From: PALSA-612 sp963742925
GTDB taxonomy: Bacteria > Actinomycetota > Thermoleophilia > Gaiellales > Gaiellaceae
Assembly: GCA_963742925.1 (NCBI GenBank)
Contig: CAVUNV010000001.1
Coordinates: 1-64,000, forward strand
DNA: 64,000 nucleotides
Direction of reading: 5' to 3'
Below, in pieces: positions 26,820-36,108 of this stretch. Position numbers and translations under genes: made by a program. The notes below the pieces were generated by a model. That model worked only from the letters and a program-made list of their open reading frames with translations, did not search any database and had not been told where the DNA came from. Each line of letters starts with the position of its first letter. The stretch's first letter is position 1.

Positions 26820-27715
26820 CTAGCCCGCAACAGGCGCGAAGCTGCCGGCGCGATACACCTGGCCCTCGAGCTGACGGCCGAGCACGCCTTCGAGCCACTG
26901 CGCGACGCCGATCAGCTCGTCCAGGTCGATGCCGGTCTCGATCCCCTCTCCGTGCAGCAGGTAGACGAGATCCTCGGTGCAGATGTTGCCGGTGGCCCGC
27001 GGTGCGAACGGGCAGCCGCCGATGCCCCCGACGGACGCGTCGAGCACCGTCGCCCCGGACGAGATCGCCTCGTACGCGTTCGCGAAGCCGGTCGAGCGCG
27101 TGTTGTGGAGATGGACGCCGACCGGCTTGCCGAGCTTGACGGCCTCCGAGACGAGGTGTCGGACCTGCCGCGGCACGCCGACGCCGACCGTGTCCGCGAA
27201 GACGATCTCGTCGGCGATCGCTGCGGACGATCCGGCCGGCGATCTCGAGCACGCGCTCCGGCTCGATCGCGCCCTCGAATGGACAGCCGAACGCGGTGCC
27301 GATCGTGACCGTCGCCCTGATCCCGTCCGCATGGGCGCGCGCGACGATCCGCTCTGCGGACTGCAACGAGTCCTCGACCGAGGCGCCCGAGTTGCGCCGG
27401 TTGAACTCCTCGCTGGCGGAGAACGCGAAGTGCACCTCGTCGAGCCCCGTCTCGTGCAGCCGGTCGTATCCCTTGTCGTTCAGGGCCAGGCCTGCATAGA
27501 CGACGCCGGGCGTGCGCTCGATCGCCTCGACGACCTCCTCGGCACCCGCCATCTGGGGCACGCGCGCCGGGTTGACGAAGCTGACGGTCTCGATCCTCGG
27601 CAGCCCCGCCGAGGCCAGGCGGTTGACGAGCTCGGCCCTGACCTCCGGATCGAGGATCTTCGGATCGTTCTGGAGACCGTCGCGCGGGGCGACGTCGCAA
27701 ACCGTGATCTCGCAT
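26820..27715 (-). CDS. Hydroxymethylglutaryl-CoA lyase-like enzyme, one or two frame breaks
   Basis: Aldolase of the HMGL/DRE-TIM family, about 298 residues, cleaving 3-hydroxy-3-methylglutaryl-CoA to acetyl-CoA and acetoacetate, typically in leucine breakdown. Signatures are VCDVAPRDGLQNDP at the start, PVGVHLHNTRSTGFAN with metal histidines, and GIGGCPFAPRATGN with the catalytic Cys. One extra base is inferred near 27235. The start ATG at 27713-27715 follows GAGGAGG but needs another base to join the main frame; otherwise the frame opens at 27750. The gene abuts the deacetylase start with no spacing. Confidence 0.88.
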
Positions 27716-27814
27716 CGCGCTCCTCCTCGCCTCGAGCATATCCCCAGCACGGGCGTGAGGTGTCCGACCCAGCCGGTAGAAGCAGTCAGCGCAATCGACT
27801 CAAGGAGCAGGCCG

Positions 27815-28238
27815 ATGTCGGGTTACGAGCAGCGGATGCACGACACCTATGCGGCGATGATGCAGACCGGGTGGGGGGCCTTCGCGGCGGTGATGTTCCT
27901 CGTCACGGGTGCCTGGAGCGTGATCCAGGGGATCGCGCTGCTCGCCAACAACAGCCATCTGTCCCCCGGGCTTTTCGGGGGCCGGTCGTTCTGGGGCGTC
28001 GTCTTCCTTCGTCGTCGGCGGTGTCGCGCTCTACGCGGGTTTCGGTCTTCTGACCAGGGTCCCGGGAGCGCGCTCGATCGGCCTGCTGGCCGCGGTGCTG
28101 AGCATCCTGGCGCAGCTGTTCTGGGCTGCCGGCGGCGCTCCCGCCAACACCACCTGGACGCTCGTGGTCGTGGCGATCGACATCCTCCTCGTGTACGCGC
28201 TCCTCGCGCGAGGGGAAGGCGCTCCTCCGCCGGCCTAA
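27815..28238 (+). CDS. DUF7144-like integral membrane protein, one frame break
   Basis: About 140 residues and four hydrophobic helices: GWGAFAAVMFLVTGAWSVIQ, then after an inferred extra base near 28005 VVGGVALYAGFGLL, SIGLLAAVLSILAQLFWAAG and LVVVAIDILLVYALL. The pattern matches the actinobacterial DUF7144 family, of unknown function. ATG 27815 is preceded by AAGGAG. It is followed by a non-coding stretch with several repeats. Confidence 0.78.
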
Positions 28239-28460
28239 AGATGGTTGATGCCACGATCTCGCGCGCTCGGCTGCGCGATCTGGCGTGTCAGGGCCGCTCC
28301 CGCCTGCCGGATGCCGGCGGAGCCGGCCTCCACCAGGCGTGAGCTTCACGTCGCCGCGCCGTCCCCGATACCGCTACGGGTATCGCCGACGTCACGTCGC
28401 CGCGCCCCAGAGCAGCCAGCTCGCGCCCCGAGGAGCACGATCTCATGGCATCACCCATCT
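28239..28460. repeat. Non-coding segment bounded by inverted repeats
   Basis: No credible gene. The ends, AGATGGTTGATGCCA (28239-28253) and TGGCATCACCCATCT (28446-28460), are inverted repeats with one mismatch. Inside, TCACGTCGCCGCGCC occurs twice (28346-28360 and 28392-28406), and between them GATACC/GGTATC (28367-28384) forms a hairpin. This may be a small non-autonomous element or a structured leader. It directly follows the stop of the membrane protein gene and ends 9 bases before the stop codon of the convergent methyltransferase. Confidence 0.5.
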
Positions 28461-28468
28461 AGCGGACT

Positions 28469-29057
28469 TCACGCTTTCAGGGCGATGACCAGCGTGTCGA
28501 TCGCCTCGGCGTCGCCCGCGTCCGTCTCGACGCGGCGCGTGACGCGCTCCGCCTTCTGGACGGCAAGCCCGCCGAGGTCACGCGCGACGTCCTCGGGCGT
28601 GTAGAGCACCTCCGGGCGCGACGGGCCCGGCGCCCCGGTGCCGAGGTTCGTGACGTCGTGGCCGACGACCAGGATCCGGCCGCCGGGGGCCAGCGCCGCG
28701 GCGGCCCGCGCCAGCATCGCCGTTCGCTCGTCCGCCGGCACGTGGACGTAGAGCATGAGGACGAGGTCGAACGACTCCACGTCGGGCTCGTAGGTCGCGC
28801 AGGTCGGCGAGCACCCAGTCCACGTCCGGTCGCGCCTTGCGGGCCAGGTCGAGCGCGACGTCCGAGAAGTCCACGGCGGTCACGCGCCAGCCGCGGTCGG
28901 CGAGCCAGACCGCGCTCCGGCCCGCTCCGCAGCCGAGGTCGAGGGCCCGCCCGGGCGGGAGCGAGCCGAGCTCGGCGACGAGAACGGCGCTCGGGTCGTC
29001 GTCGTGGCAGTGGAGCCCGCGCTCGAGCCACTTGCGGTTCCAGTCCTCGCGTTCCAT
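28469..29057 (-). CDS. Class I SAM-dependent methyltransferase, one frame break
   Basis: About 195 residues. Motif I ALDLGCGAGRSAVWLADRGW, the acidic strand VTAVDFSDVALDLARK and, after an inferred extra base near 28800, FDLVLMLYVHVPADERTAML with LAPGGRILVVGHD mark a small-molecule methyltransferase of the TehB-like class. The N-terminal WNRKWLERGLH is usual for that class. The ATG at 29055-29057 is 30 bases from the divergent phosphoribosyltransferase start. Substrate unknown. Confidence 0.86.
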
Positions 29058-29087
29058 GGATCTAGCAATACATGATGGGACCGGACG

Positions 29088-30379
29088 ATGGGTGACATCG
29101 GGCGCTTCCGCGACCGGGCCGAGGCGGGACGGCTCCTCGGCGAGCGCCTGGGCGCGTACACCGGGCGCCGTGACGTCATCGTGCTGGCGCTGCCGCGAGG
29201 CGGCGTCCCGGTCGCGCGCGAGGTCGCCCGAGCCCTCGGGGCGCCGCTCGACGTCTTCCTCGTGCGCAAGCTCGGCTACCCCGGCCAGCCGGAGCTCGCG
29301 ATGGGCGCGATCGCGAGCGGCGGCACACGGGTGCTGAACGAGGAGCTCGTGCGCGAGCTTCGCCTCGACGACGAGGTGATCGAGCGCGTGGCGGAGCGGG
29401 AGGAGGTGGAGCTCGGCCGCCGCGAGCGGGCCTACCGCGGAGACCGTCCGTCCCCGGAGCTCCGTGGCCGGACGGTGGTGCTCGTCGACGACGGCCTCGC
29501 CACCGGCGCGACGATGCGCGCGGCGGTCGCCGCCGTGCGCAGCCGGGGCCCCGAACGGATCGTCGTGGCGGTCCCCACGGCCCCGCAGAACACGCTGCGC
29601 GAATTCAGCTCCAGGCCGACGAGATCGTCTGGCTGATCGCGCCGGATCCATTCCACGCGGTCGGGCTCTGGTACGACGACTTCCGGGAGGTCTCGGACGA
29701 CGAGGTCGGCCGGCTCCTGCAGCTGCCGGACGCGGCGCAGGTCGACGCGGGCGGGGCGGAGGGCGACCTCGTCGTGCCCGTGGGCGCCCGCGGCCTCGTG
29801 CTGTTCGCGCATGGATCGGGCTCGAGCCGGTTCAGCCCGCGGAACCGCTACGTCGCCGGTGTGCTCGAGGACGCGGGGCTGGCGACGTTCCTCGTCGACC
29901 TCCTGACCGTGGCGGAGGAGCGCGTCGACCTGCGCACCCGCGAGCTCCGCTTCGACATCGAGCTGCTCGCCGATCGCCTGCGGAGCGCGGCCGCGTGGGC
30001 GGCCGAGGACGAGCGAACGCGCGCGCTCCCGCTCGGGTTGTTCGGCGCCAGCACCGGCGCCGCGGCGGCGCTCGTCGCCGCGGCCCGGGATCCTGGGACG
30101 GTGCGCGCGGTCGTCTCGCGCGGCGGCCGGCCGGACCTGGCCGGCACCGCGCTCGCCGAGGTCACGGCGCCGACGCTGCTCGTCGTCGGTGGGCGCGACG
30201 AGCTGGTGCTCGACCTCAACCGGCGGGCGATGGAGGCGATGACGCTGGCCGCCGCCGTCGAGCTGGAGGTCGTCCGGGGGGCGACGCACCTGTTCGAGGA
30301 GCCCGGAGCGCTCGAACGCGTCGCCGAGCTGGCCAGCGACTGGTTCGCGCGCTATCTGCCGCCACCCCCGACCAAGTAA
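29088..30379 (+). CDS. Phosphoribosyltransferase - alpha/beta-hydrolase fusion, one frame break
   Basis: About 430 residues in two domains. Residues 1-210 form a type I phosphoribosyltransferase-like domain (LALPRGGVPVAREVARAL; PRPP loop TVVLVDDGLATGATMRAA). Residues 225-430 form a dienelactone-hydrolase-like domain (VLFAHGSGSSRFSPRN, nucleophile LGLFGASTGAAAAL, Asp in VVGGRDELVLDL, His in GATHLFEEPG). A base appears lost near 29600. The same fusion is known in mycobacteria (for example Rv0571c). Its stop lies in a convergent terminator hairpin. Substrates unknown. Confidence 0.88.
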
Positions 30380-30396
30380 CAGTCTGTTACTTGGTC
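30370..30396. terminator. Bidirectional terminator overlapping a stop codon
   Basis: GACCAAGTAAC (30370-30380) and GTTACTTGGTC (30386-30396) form an 11-bp perfect stem with loop AGTCT. The TAA stop of the fusion gene is inside the first arm, and the egtB stop begins three bases after the second. It serves both convergent genes. Confidence 0.8.
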
Positions 30397-30398
30397 GC

Positions 30399-31523
30399 TC
30401 AGGGATCTTGGGCCAAGCGGAGGCCGGCGAAGATCTGGCGGCGGATCGGGAGGTCCCAGTTGCGGAACGACGTCCGGGCGACCGTCGGGCTCGTCGCCCA
30501 CGACGATCCGCGCAGCACCTTGTAGTCGGGGCCGAAGAACGCCTCCGAATACTCGCGGTACGGAAAGACCTCAAAGCCCGGATATGCGACGAAGTCCGAC
30601 GACGTCCACTCCCACACCTCGCCGACGCCGTGGAGCACACCGAGCGACGCCGCGTGCTCCCACTCGGCCTCGCTCGGCAGCCGCGCGCCGGCCCAGCGGG
30701 CGAAGGCGTCGGCCTCGTGCCAGGAGACGTGCTGCACGGGCTCATCCGGCGCGAGCGGCCCGAGTCGCCCGAACTGTCGACGCGTCCAGCCGGCGCCGTC
30801 GCGCTCCCAGCCGAGCGGAGGCTCGTGCCAGCCGCCGTCCTCCAGGAACGCCGCGTACTCCGCGCTCGTCACCGGTGCCGACGCGATGTGGAACGGCGCC
30901 AGCTCGACCTCGTGGACAGGCCGCTCGTTGTCGTAGGCCCACGGGTGCTCTCCGCCGATCGCGCACGACCCGCCCGCGACCGAGGCCTCCTTTCCGCGCC
31001 CGAGCCACGCCGGACTCATCGGGGCCGGGCCACCGCCCTCGTGGACGAGTCCCGAGAGCTGGAGCGTCTGCAGCATCGTCTCCACGTGCTGCTGCTCGTG
31101 CTGGACGACGAGCCCGAACACGAAGCCGCCGCGGAGGAGCGGGTCGAACGGGTCGAGCTCGATCCCGTCGAGCACGGCGAGCACCCGGGCGCGCACTTCG
31201 GCGAGATACGCCCGCCCCGCCGCGGGATCCATCAGCGCGAGCGAAGGCCGCTCCTCGCGGGCGTGCTCGAACGCGTCGTACACGTTGTCGCCGGGCGGGA
31301 AGATTGGCCCGGCGCCGGTCAGCCGCCGCAGCAGCCAGAGCTCCTCGAAATGGCCGATGTGGGCGAGGTCCCACACGAGCGGCGACATGAGCGGCGTGTG
31401 CTGGCGCACCAGATCGGCGTCGGAGACCGGCTGGAGCAGCTGCAGTGTGCGCTCGCGGGCGGCCTGGAGCTCTGCGGCGATCCGGAGCTTGATCTCGGCG
31501 GCCTCGAGCGCGGTACTCGCCAT
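30399..31523 (-). CDS. egtB: EgtB-like sulfoxide synthase (ergothioneine pathway)
   Basis: Intact protein of 374 residues. The N-terminal DinB-like domain has LAHIGHFEELWLLRRL and FGLVVQHEQQHVETML, which carry the three iron-binding histidines of EgtB. The C-terminal formylglycine-generating-enzyme-like domain has PVTSAEYAAFLEDGGW, RLPSEAEWEHAASLG and VLRGSSWATSPTVARTSFRN. EgtB joins a thiol to hercynine using oxygen. No EgtD or EgtA gene is next to it. The ATG at 31521-31523 is chosen; GTG 31529 is also possible. Confidence 0.88.
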   Translation of the reverse strand: MASTALEAAEIKLRIAAELQAARERTLQLLQPVSDADLVRQHTPLMSPLVWDLAHIGHFEELWLLRRLTGAGPIFPPGDNVYDAFEHAREERPSLALMDPAAGRAYLAEVRARVLAVLDGIELDPFDPLLRGGFVFGLVVQHEQQHVETMLQTLQLSGLVHEGGGPAPMSPAWLGRGKEASVAGGSCAIGGEHPWAYDNERPVHEVELAPFHIASAPVTSAEYAAFLEDGGWHEPPLGWERDGAGWTRRQFGRLGPLAPDEPVQHVSWHEADAFARWAGARLPSEAEWEHAASLGVLHGVGEVWEWTSSDFVAYPGFEVFPYREYSEAFFGPDYKVLRGSSWATSPTVARTSFRNWDLPIRRQIFAGLRLAQDP

Positions 31524-31578
31524 CGCCACGCAGTCTAGGAGGGTCGCCCGCGTAGGATCTCCGAGATCGGAGCTCACC

Positions 31579-32564
31579 ATGAGCATCTCGGCAGCTGAGA
31601 TCGTCTTCACCGACGTCACCAAGCGCTACCCGGGGCGGGAGAGCGACGCTGTGCGGCACCTCTCGCTCGTCGTGCCGGCCGGGGAGATCTGCGTCCTCGT
31701 CGGTCCGTCCGGGGCCGGCAAGACGACGGCGATGAAGCTCGTCAACCGCCTGATCGACTTCGACGAGGGCGACATCACCATCGACGGGCGGAGCGTCCGC
31801 ACGCTCGACGTCGTCGAGTTGCGGCGGGGGATCGGCTACGTGATCCAGCAGATCGGCCTCTTCCCGCACATGACGGTCGGCGACAACGTGGCGGTCGTGC
31901 CGCGCCTGCTCGGCTGGCCGAAGCAGCGGATTCGCGACCGGGTCGCGGAGCTGCTCGCGCTGGTCGGCCTCGAGGGCGGAGACCGCGACCGCTATCCGGC
32001 CCAGCTCTCCGGCGGCCAGCGCCAGCGGGTCGGTTTCGCGCGCGCGCTGGCGGCCGATCCGAAGGTGATGCTGATGGACGAGCCGTTCGGCGCTCTCGAC
32101 CCGATCACGCGCGACCGGCTGCAGAACGAGTTCCTGAAGCTCCACGAAGTCGAGCGGCAAGACGGTCATCTTCGTCACGCACGACATCGACGAGGCGATC
32201 AAGCTCGGCGACAGGATCGCGATCTTCCGCGAAGGGGGGTTCTCGCGCAGTACGACACGCCCGACGCGATTCTGGCCCGGCGCCGGCCGACGAGTTCGTG
32301 GCCCGCTTCGTCGGCGCCGACCGCGGCCTGAAGCGGCTCGCGCTCCGGCGCCTGTCGGAGATCGAGCTCGACTCGCCGAACGGGCTGCCTCTCGACGGGC
32401 CGCGAACCAGCGTGCAGACGACGCTTCGCGACGCGCTGTCGCTGATGCTCACCGAGGGCGCCGAGAACCTGGTGGTCGTCGACGACGACGGGGAGGTGAA
32501 CGGCGTGCTCTCCGTCGGTCAGCAGGATGCTGGCCGGCTGCTCGCAGACCAGGAGCGCGCGTGA
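31579..32564 (+). CDS. opuCA: Glycine-betaine/choline ABC transporter ATPase, three frame breaks
   Basis: ATPase of an osmoprotectant importer, about 330 residues when repaired. Walker A is GPSGAGKTTAMKLVNRL, the Q loop GYVIQQIGLFPHMTVGDN, signature QLSGGQRQRVGFARALA, Walker B VMLMDEPFGALDPITR and H loop VIFVTHDIDEAIKLGD. A CBS-like tail (AENLVVVDDDGEVNGVLSV) is typical of the OpuC/ProV branch. One extra base lies near 32155, and bases appear lost near 32230 and 32285. It starts at ATG 31579 and its stop overlaps the next GTG. Confidence 0.9.
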
Positions 32565-33287
32565 GCGGGATCGTCGCCGGCGGCCCGGTGATCCCGACTT
32601 CGGGACGGGCGAGCCACTGCGTCACGCACAACGACCTGTTCTGCACGGACTGGGTGCGCGACAACTGGAGCGGCGTCCTCCAGCCGGCTCTCGTGCAGCA
32701 CATCGTCCTGGACGTGCGAGGCGGTCGCGATCGGGTTCGTCATCGCCTTCGTCGCCGCGGTCGTCGCGCGGGACGTCCGCTTCGTCGAGACGCCGTTCGG
32801 TTTTCTGAGCGCCCTGATCTACACGATCCCGAGCCTGGCGCTCTTCCAGCTGCTCGTCCCGGTCACGGGCCTGACGACGACGACCGTCGAGATCGCGCTC
32901 GTCGGGTACACGCTGCTGATCCTGTTCCGGAACATCGCTCGCCGGCTTCCGCTCGGTGCCCGAGGACGTGCTCGAGTCGGCGCGCGGCATGGGGCTGACC
33001 AAGCGGCAGATTCTCTGGCGGATCGAGCTGCCCCTGGCCCTGCCGTCGATCGTCGCCGGTCTGCGCATCGCGATCGTGACGACGATCAGCCTGGCCACGA
33101 TCGCCGCGTTCGTGATCCCCGAGGGCCTCGGCAATCCGATCTTCATCGCGATCGGCAACGACATACTTCAAGACCGAGCTGATCGCCGCCGGCAGCCTCG
33201 CCGTGATCCTGGCGCTGGCGGCGGACGGGCGTGCTCGTGCTGGCGCAGCGGACGCTCACGCCGTGGACCCGGACGAGGACGGCATGA
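32561..33287 (+). CDS. Osmoprotectant ABC transporter permease 1, four frame breaks
   Basis: Membrane permease of about 240 residues after repair. Hydrophobic helices are followed by the binding-protein-dependent permease loop VPEDVLESARGMGLTKRQIL and IELPLALPSIVAGLRIAI, then ISLATIAAFVIPEGLGNPIF. Extra bases are inferred near 32708, 32937, 33165 and 33225; the net shift agrees with the stop at 33285-33287. GTG 32561 overlaps the ATPase stop, and its own stop overlaps the next ATG (ATGA). Confidence 0.82.
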
Positions 33288-34000
33288 TCCTCTTCGACAC
33301 GTTTCGGCCGTGGACGTTCGTCGACGCGTTCCGCTTCATCGGCAACAACGGCTGGCTGATCTGGCACAAGACGGTCGAGCAACTCCAGCTCTCCGGCGCG
33401 GCGATGGCCGTCTCGATCGCCATCGCGATTCCGATCGGCGTCCTGCTCGGCCATGCCGCACCGCGGCTCCTTCGCCGCAATCAACGTCTCGAACATCGGC
33501 CGGGCTCTGCCCAGCCTGGCGGTGGTCGCGATCGGCCTCTCGTTCATCGGGATCGGCTTCTACGACGTGCTGTTCGCGCTGGTCGTGCTGGCCGTCCCAC
33601 CGATGCTCACCAACGCCTACGTCGCCGTCGACGAAGTCGATCGGGACGTCGTGGAGGCGGCCCGGGGGATGGGGATGCACGAGCGCGACGTGCTGTTCCG
33701 CGTCGAGTTGCCGCTCGCTCGATGCCGCTCCTGTTCGCGGGGATGAGGACGGCTGCCGTCTACGTCGTCTCGACCGCGACGATCGCCGCCATCGCGGGCG
33801 GCGGAGGGCTCGGGGACATCATCGTCAACCAGGCGAGCTACCGGCTCGAGGGCGTGATCGGCGCCGCGATCTGCGTGACGGCGCTCGCGCTCCTGGCGGA
33901 TCTCGCGTTCGGCGGCGTGCAGTACGCGATCAGCCCGCGCGGCCTGAGCGCCGGCGGGGCTGGTCGAGCCCGATCTGGCGACGGCAATTCCGCTGCCTGA
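33284..34000 (+). CDS. Osmoprotectant ABC transporter permease 2, two or more frame breaks
   Basis: Second permease of the same importer. It starts MILFDTFRPWTFVDAFRFI, has several membrane helices (AAMAVSIAIAIPIGVLLGH), the coupling loop VDRDVVEAARGMGMHERDVL and then ATIAAIAGGGGLGDIIVNQ. An extra base near 33465 and a lost base near 33722 are inferred. The exact end is uncertain: the current frame stops at 34000, but other frames could run to 34071. Confidence 0.78.
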   Translation: MILFDTFRPWTFVDAFRFIGNNGWLIWHKTVEQLQLSGAAMAVSIAIAIPIGVLLGHAAPRLLRRNQRLEHRPGSAQPGGGRDRPLVHRDRLLRRAVRAGRAGRPTDAHQRLRRRRRSRSGRRGGGPGDGDARARRAVPRRVAARSMPLLFAGMRTAAVYVVSTATIAAIAGGGGLGDIIVNQASYRLEGVIGAAICVTALALLADLAFGGVQYAISPRGLSAGGAGRARSGDGNSAA

Positions 34001-34067
34001 GCGACTGTCAGCCGGGTACGCTTCGCGGCTTCATGGCCCAGCCGGGGCCTGCGAAGGAAGGGAGGGC

Positions 34068-34989
34068 GTGATCAGGAAGCGCACGAGGCGGGTCGCCAAG
34101 GCCGCCTTCTGCGTCTCGTTCGGCGTCGCACTCGTCTTAGGAGGGTTGACCGCCGGTACGCTGTCGGCCGCCGGCTGCCCAGCCGACGATCAAGCTCGGC
34201 TCGAAGAACTTCACCGAGGAGTACGTGCTCGCCGAGCTGTACGGGCAGGCTCTCAAGGCGAAGGGCTTCAAGGTCGACTCCAAGGGGAGCCTGGGAAGCT
34301 CGGAGCTCGCCGATACGGCGCTCACGAGCGGGAAGATCAACATGTACCCGGAGTACACGGGCGTCATCGTTCTCGACCTCGCTCACAAGGCCTCGCCGAA
34401 GACGGCGGTTGGCACCTTCAAGGCCGCGAAGGCGTTCGAGGAGAGCCGTGGCTTCACCGTCCTGAACAAGACGCCGTTCTTCGACACCGACTCGGTCGCG
34501 GTGCTCTCGTCGACCGCGAAGAAGTACGGCCTGCACACGATCCCCGATCTGGCGAAGTTCAAGGGGACGTTCAGGTACGCCGGATACCCGGAGTGCCCGA
34601 CCCGGATCACCTGCTTCCTGGGGCTGAAGCAGATCTACGGGTTGAAGCACCTGTCGTTCATCTCGATCGGCTCGATCCCGGTGACGGCGCTGCTCGACCA
34701 GAACAAGGCCGACGGCGGCGACATCTTCTCGACGCAGCCCGAGCTCGCGAGCGGGAAGTACGCGATCCTGACCGACACGAAGCACATCTTCGGCTTCCAG
34801 AACGTCGTGCCGGTGGTGTCGAAGCAGCTCGTGACACAGCTCGGCTCGAAGTTCACCTCCACCGTGAACGCGGTCAGCTCGAAGCTGTCGCTTCAGGCGA
34901 TGATCGCGATGAACAAGGCCGTGGCGATCGACAAGAAGACGCCGGCCGCGGTGGCGTCCGCCTTCCTGAAGGCGAACGGCCTCAAGTAG
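34068..34989 (+). CDS. Osmoprotectant-binding protein (OpuAC/ProX type), one frame break
   Basis: Substrate-binding protein of about 306 residues. An N-terminal export segment (AFCVSFGVALVLGGLTAGTL) is followed, after an inferred extra base near 34185, by the family start TIKLGSKNFTEEYVLAEL, YPEYTGVIVLDLAH and IFSTQPELASGKYAILTD. It delivers glycine betaine, carnitine or choline to the permeases. GTG 34068 follows AAGGAAGG. It is the last gene of the four-gene importer unit. Confidence 0.88.
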
Positions 34990-36108
34990 AGGAGCAGTGT
35001 GGGGACAGACGTCGAGTCTGTCCCCCACACCTTCCTGGCGGTCTCGCCGATCGTGCGCAGCTTCGCCCACTGGTCCTTGCGGTCGAGCGCGTTGCCGACG
35101 ACGGAGGTGCCGAAGCCGCACTGCGGCGAGAGCGCGAGCCGCTCGAGCGGGACGAAGGCGCTCGCCTCCTCGATCCGCCGCGCCAGCTCGTCGGGTGTCT
35201 CGTGCCGCGGCGTCTTCGTCGTCACGAGACCGAGCACGACGATCTTGTCGTCCGGCACCTCGCGCAGCGGCTCGAAGCCGCCCGAGCGCTCGTCGTCGTA
35301 CTCGAGCAGCAGCCGGTCGGCCCGGATACGCGGGAAGATCCGCCCGGCGAGCGCGTCGTAGCTCCCCTCGACGAGCCAGCGGCTGCCCTGGTTGCCGCGG
35401 CAGAGGTGGAAGCCGAACGTGATGCCCCGGGGAGCCGCGGCGATAGGCGGTGTCGAGCTCGAGCCAGGTCTCGACGGAGCCGCGCTCCTCGTAGAACGCG
35501 CGCCAGCGCTCGTCGAGCAGGAGCGGATAGTGCGGCGCGTCGAGCTGGAGGTACGTCGCGCCGAGGCGGGCGAGCTCCTCGATCTCCTCGCGGAGGATCG
35601 CCGCCACGTCCCAGAGGAACTCCTCGAGCGTCGCGTACGTGCCCGCCGAGCGCTCGGCGTCCCAGAACTGCGAGAAGAGGCCCGGGCTCGGCAGCGTGAC
35701 CTTGAGCACGCGGTCGGTGCGCGGCTGCGCGTACGCGAGCTCGTGTGCGGAGAGAAACCGGCGCCGCTCGAGCTTCGAGCGGACGGCGATCGGCGGCCGT
35801 TCGAGTCGGAAGTCGCCGACTGCGTCGCTCTTCCACTCGCCCCAGAGGAAGGCGTCGAGATCCCACTCGCCGAACCCGTCCACCGCCTCGACCATCTGGC
35901 TCTGGAACGAGAGTCGCCGCATCTCACCGTCGGTGACGACATCCATCCCGGCTTCCTCCTGGCGGCGGAGCACCTCGTCGACGGCGGCGTCCTCCGCGGC
36001 GCGCAGCTCCTCGTCGCCGATCTCACCGCGTAGGCGGCGCTCCCGCGCGGCGAGGAGCTTGGGTGGGCGGAGCAGGCTGCCGACGTGATCGGAGCGCGGG
36101 ACCGTCAT
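34893..36108 (-). CDS. MetE-like (cobalamin-independent methionine synthase C-terminal type) protein, one frame break
   Basis: Zinc methyltransferase-like protein of about 365 residues before the end becomes doubtful. It starts TVPRSDHVGSLLRPPKLL, has DVVTDGEMRRLSFQSQM, YLQLDAPHYPLLLDERW and, after an extra base near 35425, GITFGFHLCRGNQGSRW (His and Cys ligands) and LALSPQCGFGTSVVGNAL (Cys ligand). These are the ligands of the MetE C-terminal barrel. Stand-alone members act on varied thiol acceptors, so methionine synthesis is not certain. The stop at 34893 lies inside the opposite gene; the true end is probably near 34986-35020. Confidence 0.83.
34997..35030. terminator. Hairpin between convergent genes with CAGAC/GTCTG core
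   Basis: GTGTGGGGACAGAC pairs with GTCTGTCCCCCACAC, 14 bp with one bulged C and a 5-base loop. It lies 8 bases past the binding-protein stop and likely terminates it and the convergent MetE-like gene. A related CAGAC-GTCTG palindrome is at 60953. Confidence 0.7.

Noticed and set aside
34893..34996. True C-terminal extension of the MetE-like protein
   Set aside because: The extra residues are antisense to a well-conserved binding protein and pass through a hairpin with a bulged base that probably reflects an indel.
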